Source: Eumeta japonica (Eukaryota > Arthropoda > Insecta > Lepidoptera > Psychidae). Taken from it: a stretch of DNA of 64,000 nt. Shown here piece after piece: positions 49,079-61,200 of the stretch (the first letter of the stretch is position 1; the number at the start of each line of letters is the position of its first letter). The notes beneath the pieces were generated by a model, which was given only the letters and a program-made list of their open reading frames with translations, was not told the origin of the DNA and did not search any database. The translations under genes and the position numbers were made by a program. Where the stretch lies: the NCBI GenBank assembly GCA_005406025.1, contig BGZK01002048.1, forward strand, positions 1 through 64,000, read 5' to 3'.

Positions 49079-50048
49079 CCGTTAAATCCTACAACTTTGC
49101 TAATTGTGCGGAATTTTGCCCAAACAGCGAAATTAATGGTGAGACGTTACTAATTTAAAACCCATTTTATATATTATTGTTTTCTTTTTTAGTAGATAAC
49201 TATATTGTTTTCTGGCAGCACTAAGCCTTTATAACGGTACCTAATGTTAATCATTTGTTGGTCATTTGCTATCAAAAAAACTTCGAATTCGGTGGCGACA
49301 ATTTTTTTCTATGAAACTTCATAGAGATCGGATAGAAGCAATCAAGAGGTGAGTAATTGATATGCTTTAATAAAATGTAGTTATATTTTGATAATCTTTC
49401 ATTATTACAAAACAGGAATCTAATTAAGTGTAGTGAAGTTATGGCGTTAAATGTTAGGCATGTAGACACAAAATCAAAAGTAACAACATTGCTCATATTT
49501 TTCAGACTGTAGGGTTGTCAAAATTTCAAAATTTTATAAGTATTACATTTTCTGATTGGTTTAGATTTGTAGTTCATTTGCTAGGTACCTACACGTACAG
49601 TATGTATGGTACTGTACAATAGTTTTTTTGGGTTTACTCCTTAAGAATCGATTTTTTGTTTGTAAGTCCGGGGTATGAAAAATCATGGGGAGTAAAATCA
49701 AACTTGGCATTACGTTACGTTACGTTCGCGTCAATTTCGTGTGTATGGAGACTATACACGTGTACATTCTTCATATTCATGCGCAACTTATCTTGCACAT
49801 CCCCTAGCAATATATCATATTTTAGTTACCACAAACTAATTGTCTCAGTATTTTTTGATAGCAAATGACGAGCAACTGATTGACATTAGGTACCGTTATT
49901 AAGGCTCAGCGCTGCCAGAAAACAGTCTAGTTTTCTATTAAAAAGAGAAAAGAGTAATATCTGAAATAGGTTTTTAGTTATTAACGTTTTAAGTTAATTT
50001 CGCTGTTTGGGCAAAATTCGGATAGATTGACATTGTAGGATTTGACGG
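49079..50048. mobile_element. Non-autonomous element with 200-bp terminal inverted repeats
   Basis: The left arm 49079-49278 starts CCGTTAAATCCTACAA, and the right arm 49853-50048 ends with its inverse, TTGTAGGATTTGACGG near 50033-50048 with small changes. The arms match over nearly their whole length (roughly four bases in five by eye), sharing TTTTGCCCAAACAGCGAAAT, GTTTTCTGGCAGC, TAACGGTACCTAATG and TCATTTGCTATCAAAAAA. The 570-base centre has no transposase. The target duplication is unclear. Confidence 0.9.
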
Positions 50049-50379
50049 TACTCGTTAAAAAAAACTAAAAAGAAGGCATGGTCAAAATAGTCAAACAAAT
50101 ACACTTATTAACGGAATAGATTAAAAAAAGTCTATAAGTAAATCCTGGTAACTTCAGAACTATCAAGTCATCGATTTCGGGTTCAAACTTCACATACGCC
50201 TTATGGGTATGCCAAATAAAACGTCCTTCTACTAAGCAATGGAATATTAATATTATTGACGTACATTGTTCGATGTCGTACAGTCGCAAACATTTCAAAT
50301 ACCGAAACCGTTCAACGATTTAAATTCACAAAATCCACATCTTCCATCGGAGTTTTCGTTTCTATTTAATTCCTCCTTT
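50049..50379. other. AT-rich non-coding stretch
   Basis: Nothing recognised. Confidence 0.4.
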
Positions 50380-50720
50380 CGCACCAACGCGATCACATGG
50401 CGGAGAACGAAGGACTCGCGCTGGCGAAATTCCGAGGCGACGGAGCGTGGACGGGGAGCGCTGCAAATTTTATTCGTCCCCCGGCAATCCGCGGCGCGGC
50501 CGCTCTCGTTTCGGCAAATGAGTGACACAAATGAACTTCTAGAAGCGGGGAAGATAATGAGATCTGCCCGTTCGCGGTGTTTTCGATTTGATTAAGTTTT
50601 TTTCCGAGACTCCGCCGCGCTCCGTGACAGCGTATACTCTCCGTCTGCGGTAAACTCGAGTTATTTCTTGGACCCTTATCTTTTACGTCGCCCCGTTATG
50701 GGTCCGTTTACTGCAACCGA
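50380..50720. promoter_or_regulatory. GC-rich island
   Basis: About 340 GC- and CpG-rich bases, including CGGCGCGGCCGC-like words and a CGCCCCGTTATGGGTCCG stretch. Overlapping frames on both strands are open here, none with a domain. Confidence 0.25.
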
Positions 50721-52750
50721 TGCGATTACATCGTAGATCGTTGTCATTACATATTAGCGGAATCAAAATGAAGCCTAACGTCGGAAAAAAGGAAAACTTC
50801 AATTTTTCTTAAACTTTTCCTATTTTATCGTAAGTGAAATATTCATGTGTTCAAAATTATACATTTATAAAAAGGCGAGTAGGTAGAATAAAAAAAATGT
50901 TTTCACAAAAAATATATGCTAAAATGATAAACTAACAGAGAATGTTTAATGAGGGTAAATTCCCTTAATGATTGTAGTTTTTAATAAATTAAACAAAATT
51001 TACTGGGAGTAACCTAACCTGTGAACCGTGACCCCACGCAGGCTCTGTGGTCTGTGTTTGCCATCATCTATTTAAGAATACACAATGATAATTGTAGTTT
51101 TTCCTTTAATTTTCTGTTTTATTAATCCCCGATTAAATGAAGTAAAAACCATTCCTTTTTATGTATCCCAGCTAACAATTACTTTAGTTGTAAATGCGAA
51201 TTAACACATAGTATGTGATTAAAAGATTGCTGTTTAATAGTTAAAAATGTGTTTCATAAACTACAAATGTTTTATTGATAATTATTTCATTTGATATAAA
51301 ACACTCATTTGGTCATTAAATACCAAAAGTCCACAGAAGTTTCAAACAGATTTATATTTCATTTTAGTAATAATTTAATTCTATACCACAACAAAGAATT
51401 ACCCAATAAAATACTAAAAAAAATATTTAAATACGCGCCCTTTTTTATTGCGCTTTACTATTAAGAATAGCATTACTAAACATTCTGTAAAATAGCAATT
51501 AAAACAGCTAATAATAAATTATGTCCCAGTCAAATTATTTTTGATCTAGTTTGGCTGGATTATATTTAAATATGTACCAAAAAGATTTACATAAATGATT
51601 AATACAAGCGGTAATTTTAAAATTGTTATTAATCATGTCTCTATAAATTTTACAACTATTTTAAAAATATTATTCTACAACATAATATAATCATTTATCA
51701 ATAATTATTACTATTATAAGTTTATGCCTGTTTATCAGAAAGGAAGACACTGACCACAGATCTCCACTTGGTACTATCTTTCCATACCTCTCTTTACTTC
51801 ACTAAAATCCGTCGATTGTTTAATTTAAAAACTCGTGTGTTGTGGTTACTTCAAAACTGGTTTCAATATACCACTAATTTGGTATATGCAAGATCACCTA
51901 AAGCAACTTTTGGTGACCCGCCCATCACCCATCGCATATCACATCGCATATACTTTATTAATATTACTTGGGATAAGTTCCACAGGCAGCGCAACAAACT
52001 TCCAATGTACAGCTCACACAAAAAAAAAATTGTTCAAACAAACTTTTGAAAATGTATAACGACATTATAATACAAGCTTGGTTGCCACTGTATGCCTTTG
52101 GCAGACTTTGCGATTTCAAATGCTTCAAGTTAGAGTCCGTCCAATAGCTTCATATACTGCTTTTATTAAGCTTAAAGATGTAAAACCAAGGAAATATGAA
52201 ACACACTTAAAACCTATGTGTCAGAATATGTTCACGAAAAAATTCAACAAGCAATGTGCTACCGCATCGACTGCATATTACAGTATTATGACTATCGTGT
52301 ATTGAAGTAGTATGTAGGACAAACACGTATTGGAGTTCATTTCCTATGCGTTATATAATAAAATTCGTAGCACCAAGTTAGAAAAAAAATATTTGCAACA
52401 ATTGTATTTTACAGTTAAATATCTATCAATTCATTATTCTTTAGAGCTAGTACAGACGAACATCTTTTTTCCTATTGGAACGAATGTCGCATGAAGTCGT
52501 TTGTAATCGGCACGCTAGACGGCAGCCCTCTAGTCGTGGTGTGGTCGAGGAAAGTCGACGACTGCGTATGGCTTTTCAAATCTAGTACAACAAAAGGCAG
52601 TATAAAAACGGGTTCTAAAAAAGAAGTACTGTAGTCGCTTTCACCTAGGCAATGAAAACGGAGAAGGGAAAATCGTATAATAGTCTTATTGTCAGTGCAT
52701 ACGCATTATTATTTTCGATATTAGAATCTTCTTCATTCATTCTTCCTCTA
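50721..52750. other. AT-rich stretch with one repeat fragment
   Basis: Holds the GAGACTACAGATCTCCAC-family fragment at 51740-51850. The frames at 51768-52059 and 52078-52305 overlap or follow that repeat and show no family features. Confidence 0.4.
51740..51850 (+). repeat. Dispersed repeat, GAGACTACAGATCTCCAC family, copy 3
   Basis: ACCACAGATCTCCACTTGG, TACTATCTTTCCATACCTC and TTCACTAAAATCCGTCGAT match 30095-30270. Confidence 0.6.
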
Positions 52751-52804
52751 CTAGCTTATAACCCGAGTAGAATACACGCGTATTCCACCCGGATTGTAAG
52801 CTAG
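52751..52804 (-). repeat. 25-bp-stem hairpin with wobble-compatible differences
   Basis: Arms 52751-52775 and 52780-52804 meet at a 4-base loop. They differ from perfect complementarity at four places, all transitions. In minus-strand RNA three of the four become G-U pairs, leaving one mismatch. It lies about 420 bases after the stop codon of the amine oxidase, on that gene's strand. Confidence 0.65.
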
Positions 52805-53050
52805 TGACCGACACTAACGCTGAAAATGGCATTTCCAACAGCGGCCGACGTTGTTGGCGACTCCTAGGACGTTAAGACACGTCTGCGCCCATCGACGACA
52901 AACAACTTCAGGTTAATTTTTTAAATGCAATCTTACTTGTCCATGGAAACTTTGAATATCCAAGTCACTACCAATTTGGGAAGTACTTTATTAGTCACGA
53001 GTGAGCGACAAGACGACTTATTATCATTATTATGAATTAGGTACGACATC

Positions 53051-53056
53051 TTTATT
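53051..53056 (-). terminator. Candidate polyadenylation signal
   Basis: AATAAA on the minus strand, about 170 bases after the stop of the amine oxidase exon. A second one lies at 52987-52992. The spacing suits a short 3' untranslated region, but the hexamer is common in AT-rich DNA. Confidence 0.35.
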
Positions 53057-53225
53057 ATAACGCAAAAAACGACATTCGTTTGTGCGAGTTTTTGTAAGTC
53101 AATCAAATAAAATCATCATATTTTTTCTCAAATTTTAATATAAAATGCAATTGTATAAGTATTGAAGTATTTAAGCAATAAAGTTAAAAATAAGACATTT
53201 GTTATCTCAATCGACTACCATACAT

Positions 53226-54600
53226 TTAACTCGCCACAGCTTTTTGTGGTGCGGCATCAGCAACACAGCAGGTGGTGACATCGGTGATGCCGAGCGCGGG
53301 CACCGGCGGCCCCTGGAAATACTCGGTCAGTTGTAATACGCGTTCAGCTTCACGCACGCCGCTCAGCCGCGCGCCACTCACCGTGCCGTAATACCCCGGT
53401 GCCGTGGCCTCGCCTGCGAATAACAAAATCGGCGGTACCGGTTCTCCTGGGCCCGGCAACGGCAACCCCAGCTCACACTGCAACATTCCCGATGACTGAC
53501 TCTCGTCCCATGAATACGCACCCCCGAAATATGGCAACGTTGTCCATTGAGACCGCAGTATTCTATTCGGAAAAGGCAGGCAAGGATCGCATGCAGCACT
53601 GCGTAATACTTCTGCAATCCCCTCTATTACTTCAGCGTCGGAAGCTGCCTCGAGAGCGGCGGCGCCGCTGCCGGCGACCCACGCGCATACCACATGTTGA
53701 CTGTTGGCCACCGGTTGTATTGAAGTTACACCGCGAGTCCAATCCGAACGGTGTGACAGATCGTTCGGCGTAAAACAGAAACGGAGCATGCTCTTCGTCC
53801 AGAACCAGTACGGACGACCAAACTCCGCGAACACTTTATTGTAGTGATTGACGCAGAGACATCGAAAGGCATTAGTCTTCGCCGCCGGTAAATTCGGACA
53901 GAACAGCTTTTCAGCGTCCCGGTGTAGCACGCCCAAAGGGAAGGTACTTATGACGTAGTCGGCAGGGAACACATCACCGTCACAAGTGTGGACGGTGGCG
54001 CGATAACCGCTGCTCTGTGCGGTGCCCCAGCACACGCATTCAACAGGCTTGCAGTATCGGATACAGCCGAGAGGAATCTGTCTCATGAGCGGTTCGAGGA
54101 TGCCCGCCAGGCCGAGGGCAACCCGAGCCTGTCCTCCAGATGCATTCATAAAGCTGCCCTCGTAATCGACCGAGAGCATGGCCGTATCATACACGCTACG
54201 CGTCTTTCTCATCTGCAAAAGCCCAAATATGATCCGTGCGGCATCGTGACGCTGACGCTCGGAGAAATCATTTAGTTCCTGTTGGATCCTTAGACTAATG
54301 AAGTCCATGAGAGAGCCGTGCTGCTTATTACCACCGAGTCGGTACATCTCATTAGCCTCCGTCTCGATTTGCTTGTATTTGTAATAGGCCGTGTACATGG
54401 GATAGCTTTCCAGTTTTCCGGCTTCGACGCGGTTGAAGAGGCCCCGTGGATGCGGAGCCCCCGGCACGCCTGGCCATGGTGGCTTTTCGGAAGTCGTTAT
54501 TTTAAATAGCGGATGAGACTCGTTGTTGACGGGAGTCCAGTCGGCACCTAACTCCACGACCACGTCACCCAACCAGCAGGAGTGAATTCGTCCTCCGGGT
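53226..54600 (-). CDS. Flavin amine oxidase (spermine/N1-acetylpolyamine oxidase family), 3' terminal exon
   Basis: Encodes 458 residues of an FAD-dependent enzyme of the family that oxidises polyamines (spermine, acetylated polyamines) to aldehyde, amine and hydrogen peroxide. The exon opens with PGGRIHS, the end of the first FAD-binding segment, then VELGADW. Counting from that Pro: the family's catalytic-site Lys is at about 255 (NKVFAEFGRPYW); YFGGAYS at about 357-363; the C-terminal FAD motif FAGEATAPGYYGTVSGARLSG from about 394. The preceding part with the GxGxxG motif must lie in upstream exon(s), absent from the visible 9.4 kb. I place the exon start at the AG acceptor; the in-frame ATG at 54650 would give a protein without the nucleotide-binding fold. 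The exon is more GC-rich than its surroundings and free of stops, suggesting function. No peroxisomal SKL-type ending is seen (it ends KAVAS). WTPV replaces the usual WIHG and VSG the usual VHG, so activity or substrate may differ. Confidence 0.85.
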
Positions 54601-54632
54601 CTGAACGATAGTGAAATCATTATGAGAAACAA
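54601..54632 (-). other. 3' splice site of the amine oxidase exon
   Basis: On the minus strand, TTTCACTATCGTTCAG precedes the exon, with AG at 54601-54602 and a T-rich stretch before it. The exon then starts one base into an Arg codon (xxA), joining at the R-PGGRI position where the family's FAD-binding segment continues. No matching upstream donor exon was found in the window. Confidence 0.65.
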
Positions 54633-54660
54633 ATGAAACAATTTTTGCATGAATTCACAA

Positions 54661-55424
54661 GTTCTAATCGGTGTACTGTGTCAAAACTCGAAAAATATGC
54701 ATTTTTAGTGTTCCGCACCCAAAGTAAGGCAACTTGACGCTATTGAGCTCAAAAGATACAGGGCTCTATATCCTTTGAACCGTCATTGGTAGCATTTGAA
54801 ATTTTTACAGAGTGTTTTCACTCATTACTATGACCACTATAATAACAAATAATGAACTTTCATATAAATAATCTCTTATAAGAAACTTTCTTTTTTCGTT
54901 GTTTTGTGTTCCAACTAAATGTTTGTTTCTGTTTTTATTTACAATTTAAAATAATATGTTGTGTTAAATATTACACGGTTGCATGTAACTCTTAATGAGC
55001 GAGTACGAATTGCACTTGGCCGGTTAGTTGAGTTCGTGGTATTAATATGCAGTTCTACTGTAAGTTTTTAAGACGTATTGTTATTTTTCGGAAAATATTA
55101 TTATCAATGTGCTGATTATATTAAACCAAAAAAGCATATATATATATTTATATATATATATCAAAATATTTCAAAATTATGCAAAAAAATATAGTTTGAA
55201 ACACCAACCATACATATCGTTGTCCGGTTCACTATACCCATATATGATAGGACTTTGTTCCTATATAGTCTTATCATACATGGGGATAAGATTTTGTTCC
55301 CAAAACTACTATATATCAAAATGATTTAGAAAAATAATTACATAGGGCAAAACGAACTCATGTAATTTCATTAACGTTATTTTATATTAATTACGTTAAC
55401 GTTCACGACGGACACAGTTGTGTT
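54661..55424. other. Intron-like AT-rich stretch
   Basis: Probably part of the intron upstream of the amine oxidase exon. Contains a repeat-end fragment (about 54990-55025, GCACTTGGCCGG) and a TA-rich run (55136-55162). Confidence 0.4.
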
Positions 55425-56757
55425 TTCTGAAAAGAAGATGACCTCCTTTTCCATATTCATGTTTATACATTGTTCGTTTGCTTTGCTTCAGTTGGAAACG
55501 ATTTGAAAACAACTAATTAGTTGTATTTAAAGTCTATTTAAATGGTTATTTAATAGGGTTTTTCAAGGAGGTTTTTACCCTTTCTTACATACATGTAAAA
55601 CAATTGTGATCTCTATTGAGTTTATGACCGATTTCTATCAAATGTTTGAAAAATAAGATCTGTCTATTTTATTGTTTCTAAAAGAAATACGTTGGATGGA
55701 TTGGATCACCCTTTTTATGCACTTTTGGCTACATGTAGTATACCTGTCTGCATTTTCCTAAGCATGTGCTGATCTGACATGAAACGTATGTAGAAATAAC
55801 AGTAGGTACAACTATTTAGCGGACTAAGGTAAATAAAATACTTACACTCGCTTAGGTGTGCGATATATATCAATCCCCTCAAATCAATATTCAATTTACT
55901 GGATAGGGATTCGTAGTGGAAGAACAGGTTCGAGGGTCAGCGGTAAGCTGCGTGCTGCATGTTAATGCGTGTTGCAGGCAAGCGTATAATTATGGATTTC
56001 CACGAATCAACATCCCACACAATAGAAAATCGATAATAAAATTGGCCAGGAATCTCCTTTACTTTTGTGTGGAGTAAGGGGTAAAGTAGTTACGATTCCC
56101 AATTTATTATCCACTATATATATATATATATATATATAAAAATTATTGTTAGTCTTTATAATACAATAGTTCATTTACATATACATCACATTTTCATTTA
56201 TGTCCACATTAAATTAATTCATCCTATTTCCATTGTTATCGCTAGAATTCTGAATAAGTTCTTGCTAAGATTATCACATTGAATAATGTAAACATATGAA
56301 AATATATGTAGAAGTAATTTCAATTTTAATTCTGTGTGTACTAGGTTTTGCAATAGCCATTGAAGAGTAGTTTCTAGTGACAAATCTCAGTATTATCATC
56401 TAACTCCTAATCGTTAAAGAATCCTGAGGCTTCCATAATCAGATGAGCAGCGTGAGGTGATACGTACCAGACGCAAAAGCTTGAATAATTAAAAAAAATG
56501 AAAGCTCAAATGATTTATACGTTCCTTTAATATTTATAGGTATCCCTCGATTTCCTTAGGATCTCATCATCTGATACTGATTTCATTTACACGGGACCAC
56601 CTCGAAAGTCTAGTCTGAGGTGGTTCCATATGATTTGACTGCCTTTGAAACTGAATAGAAATAAATAGCTGCACAATTGACGAAATTATTGCTGAACATG
56701 CAGAAAAAGATACAGACGAACATAGAATCTGCTCCTTTTCTTTGAAGTTGGTTAAAC
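55425..56757 (+). repeat. TTTTTGAAGTCGGTTAAAA-tailed repeat, copy C
   Basis: Keeps TTCATGTTTATACATTGTTC, the fold-back right arm (GTTTTTCAAGGAGGTTTTT), AATTGGCCAGGAATCTCC, CTTTAATATTTATAGGTATC, CATCATCTGATACTGATTTC and AATTGACGAAATTATTGCTG. It ends CTTTGAAGTTGGTTAAAC. A (TA)13 microsatellite is inserted at 56115-56140. Confidence 0.75.
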
Positions 56758-57849
56758 AGTAATGGCTGTTATATTTTCATTACTGAGCTCTTTTTTAGTG
56801 GATATTTTTTGTATCGCATATTGAAAAAAATCATTTCTTCTTCTACTTACAACTAAAAATAAAATGCTTTTAATTCTAGTGGAATCCTGGTATCTAGATT
56901 TTTCTTAAAGAGTTTTATTCTATTGTATAAATAAATCTAATTAAAGTCGGTTTATGAGCCGTCTGTGCCACCTCTCAATACAGTTGTTATTGTTGTTGAG
57001 ATGTTTCTATCGAACACGAGTTATCATAGGTGGACATTTTAACCATTGTTTCTTGAAATAATAAGACCTCAAAGTGATGATAGCATAAAGACAGCAATAA
57101 AATAGAAACACACTAATTTCTACTTGAAGTTGTTTTCTTATTACGTCTGTAATGAAACAAAAAAAGGATATTAATGTAATTAACAAACACGTCCCCGAGA
57201 AAAGTTTTACACTTTTTCCACGTTTACAAAAAAAATTGCAATGATGGTCCTTATTAAAACTATTAACGACAATCTTTATTTTTTTAAAAACTTTGTACCA
57301 CGAATTCGTATAAAAAATCAAACTTTTTAGAATGTGATTCTGCATCAGTAAAAAGCCCAACGTCAATAAAACCAAAATTTATATACACTAAATATCTAAC
57401 TTGTTGAGGTTAATATGCGAAACAGCGAAATGGACGTGATCAAAGACCATTGCTCGGCTCACACATATTATTCTCCTAAACCCCAATAATAATGAAAAAT
57501 TGTTTTCTACATTTCAGTGATTATATAATGATTAATGATTATATTATTAACCCCTAAAATCCAGTTAGTGACACTTTTTACTATTTGTTTATTACCTACA
57601 AACTATGACGTTCTAATTGTATAATAAATATTATATCTGTTGTACTAAAACACTGAAATTTCCGAAAAAGAAATCTATACGTAATTGATCATAGTATTAC
57701 GAATACATACTGTTCGCTTATTTAGGCAATTAGTTATGATAACAGTCATTTCAAACGATGATACTGCCGATTCACGGACTTTTACAGATTTGTGTATCTA
57801 AAGATTGTCATAATATACCAAAGCATATAATATCTGTATTTAATAAATG
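56758..57849. other. AT-rich stretch with one hydrophobic open frame
   Basis: Contains the minus-strand frame described separately at 57007-57375. Otherwise nothing recognised. Confidence 0.4.
57007..57375 (-). pseudogene. Possible chemoreceptor-like fragment (unproven)
   Basis: A 122-codon open frame with no ATG at its start (TTG directly after an upstream TAA plus one codon). It has two or three hydrophobic segments, around LLTLGFLLMQ, LLITLISFFCFI and VFLFYCCLYAIITL, separated by a basic loop with FYTNSWYKVFKKIKIVV. The spacing and the FY-N-W-basic loop recall insect gustatory receptors, but I see no decisive motif, splice site or C-terminal TYhhhhhQF signature. It may be a decayed receptor fragment or chance. 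It lies on the amine oxidase strand, within that gene's presumed intron. Confidence 0.2.
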
Positions 57850-58215
57850 TGGAAATGCGTAAAAATAACTCTAGTGTAATTTCGTAATTGATGTGGTTGA
57901 GCCATTCTGTGGTTGGCTGCGGCACAGAAATGGACCGCTTCGACGCGTGAGAAACCACACTCACATAATACAGATGTGAAGCAACAACTTTCGCTGTTAT
58001 GTTTCGTCTAATGATTGAGAGCTCCGGTGGCTCACTCTCCGTCATATTATCACCCCACTCCCCCTCCATAACCTACTACCTCTTCAATCACTACACTGCC
58101 TCTCCATCACATCACTCCTCCCTCTATCAGTTATACTATTCCTATCCAAAAAGCTAAAAACATTCTGGTAGCTCCTCTGGGATTGCTAGTGTTCATGGGC
58201 GGCGATGGTCACCTG
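57850..58215 (-). repeat. Dispersed repeat, CTCCGGTGGC family, inverted copy
   Basis: Plus-strand landmarks are CTGCGGCACAGAAATGGACC, GAGAGCTCCGGTGGCTCAC, degenerate tandem CTCCATCAC words, TCCTCTGGGATTGCTAGTG and CATGGGCGGCGATGGTCACC. The last is a very common lepidopteran repeat end. The inverse matches 35880-36240 and 44845-45050. Confidence 0.65.
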
Positions 58216-61200
58216 CTTTTTGTTGGCTTCTATGCTCGTTTGTCTCGAAAATGTTTTCGTTTTCTCATTTCATATATTTTGTGTAATAACACTTGTTACA
58301 TTTTTATAAGGTATTAAAATAAACGCTGTCGGATCCAAAGACACTATGTATATGATGTAGGTACATTAATTTGCACAGTTGTTGCATAGAAAATTCTTTG
58401 ACAATTCCATTTTGAAAATTACCAAATCTTTCTACAATGATAAAAATTATTATAATACGCTTAAGGACCCTGCAAGGAAATGAAATAGTGCAACTTTTAT
58501 TAATTCCATAAGCGAGAAGAATCCAGTTTATTGTGTGATCTTGTTCACTTTTAGTGTAAACAAGATAATAGAACAGTTCTTAGTCAGAAATATTGTATTT
58601 TGTCAACTATCTGATTAGCTTGATATCAAATCGATCGCTAGTCACTTAATATTTATCTACGGGTATTTCAAAAATTCAATTTGAGAATAATGAATTTTGA
58701 ATGAAAAATAATGAAATTTTGAATGAAAATAAAATTTCAAATGGGGAATAATGAAAATAATAAATATATTGTATGAAGACAATGAAAAAGCTATATAAAA
58801 ATAATGGTGACAGAACGAACAGTAAAACCAATGATATTTGTTTCTTGTTTGCACTTCATTGACACTACCATTTTTATTTTACAGGTTAGGTATGTCAAAT
58901 ATTAAGTTAATCATCCCAGACATATTTTAGCGCTAGATTTATTTTGTATTCAATATAACAGTCAGGCTTAAACCGAAGTATACTTAAATTTTAAACATAT
59001 AAAACAAGCTGAACATAATTTTACTTGACAAATCTACCCTGGTTCGTTATCGAATCTTAGCAATATCTTTTTATAGACAAAAAAGTATAAATACAGAAAA
59101 ATAGCAGCGATGCTCAAGGAAGGATCAAGATTGGCAACGGGACCGGCTTTGGAGCACAAAACAGGGCTACGATTGAAGTTGACAGCGGGGTCGTGAGCAG
59201 AGAGAATCGTCATTCAATTTCAATTTACGCACAACGTAAATTATAACTTAAAGATTGCTTACAAGCTTTAAAAATTATCGATATCGATACCAATTAAACA
59301 TGATTAGAGCCTTTTCTTATATATTAAAAGCATATTATAATTTTTAAAGATCTATCGGAATTCACTGGTATTTTGTTATGAAGAACTGTCCGTACAAAAT
59401 TGTAATATTGAAAAGTAGTTATTTTTATTGACAATATGTAGCTGTTACAAAAAGTTACTTTTGTATTCTTAAAGACCTTTTTATTTTTCCGAAACTTATA
59501 TATTCGACAACATTTTGCATACTTCCTGAAAAGAAATTGTACCTTGACTCTAAACATAACACGTTGATATTATTGGGGACCTGATAGTTTACTGTATATC
59601 GTAGACACCATAGAAAACACGAGAAATTAATAAAAATCAAAACTGTTACATACTACTAAATTAAATATAACAGCAGCGTAGACTGTGAGTAGTAAAATAT
59701 TAACTTTTTAATTTAACTGCATATTAGACAAGTCCCAGAGGTCTTCTTGACGTCCCGAGTGCGTACGCTGATTTTAGAGGAAAAAACAATTACAGTCAAA
59801 CTATATTTGTCTCTTGTTAATTAAATAGGATTGTGCAGGTGCTAATAAAAAATATATCAATGAATTAAAGGCTTAAAGATTTTATGCGGTCTCTATGCCA
59901 TCATTACTCTGTGAACAAGATTTTTTTTAATTTGCTTTATCCTGGTGACGTTGTCAAAGCTGAAAGCCAACAGTTGTTTATTTCTTCTGTGGCAAAAAGG
60001 TTAGACTACATACAATCGCACTACGTCCATGCTCATAGCACAAAGCTCCAATTCAGTGGCATTTTTCTATATAGCGCAATTTTTTGGTATTTTATAACCG
60101 ATTTAAATCTGCGCAATTTCCTAGTCATTTTTCATTTTATTTTAAATAAGTTATTTGTATTTTAATACGAATCTTTAAATTTTTATATTATTAATATAGA
60201 TAGTCTGTGATAGCTTTTTTTAATTTTTGGGAAAAGAACAGAAATTACGGGTAACTCATAAGCAGAACCATGTCTATAATAAATTTGAATAAAAGCACTT
60301 GAAGTCGTTTTAAAAGCATCAATTACTAAAAATTGTCTTACATTAGTCTCTAATGAAATTCAAATCTAATCAACACAAGAATTGCATTTATTAAAAATCT
60401 TCTACTCATTAAAGACGACAATATCAAAATTTCATTACTTTCACCATCTTTGATCATCAAAAAAAGCATTTAACGAAAGTTACGGGATTTTAACACATTT
60501 TAAATCGGTGAATTCCGTAATTCGCTGTTGTAAATATTTATGTCGTGCTCTGTGAAGGGAGTTCCTCTTTCATCTAGGTTTAAGTAAAACGAAGATATCT
60601 AATCGTCGCACATCGCCGTCAGAAAACCTCGACCTTCGAGTTTGGTCGGGTATCTCGTGATTAGTCGTTAACATCGTTTTATTTCTCTTTCTCACGCCCA
60701 TCAGAAGTATCGTTCGCTTTTCTCTCCATACGTACACTAGTACATTGTTTATCACGAGCGAATGACGGCCGGCGCAGCTATGGAGAGCAGTTTTTTTTAA
60801 TATGATTGAAGAAAAATCAATATAAAATAATTACGCGTTGTGTGATAAGGTTTTATATAAGGTGTAACACTCATTTTAAATTGTACAGGATATGTTTCAT
60901 TTAAATAAATACTAAAAAACTCCAAACTTAAACTGTCTTCATTTCGTCGGTTACAATACAACACTTAAAAGCGATTTCCTCTCACGAAGAACGAGCATAA
61001 GGTTAAGGGTAGTTTATATACAATTTATTTAATAATAACAACAATTCAATTACATACAATATACATAGCAGTCAATAAGTATAGAGAGATCTATCTTTTA
61101 AATATACCGAAATTTTACATAACTCTTTTTTATAAAAAAATGTTTAACAATAACCTTTAATTTATAAAAGGATATTTTTTTATATTCAAAAATACAGCAC

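Noticed and set aside
50179..50192. GGTTCAAAC-type words that resemble a tRNA B box (also near 17066)
   Set aside because: No matching A box, acceptor stem or cloverleaf could be built around them.
53399..54509. Plus-strand open frames opposite the amine oxidase exon
   Set aside because: Shadows of the real coding strand; no independent features.
54603..54650. ATG at 54650 as a true start with a signal-peptide-like leader for the amine oxidase
   Set aside because: It would remove the essential FAD-binding N-terminus, and a splice acceptor sits exactly where homology begins; treated as intron sequence.
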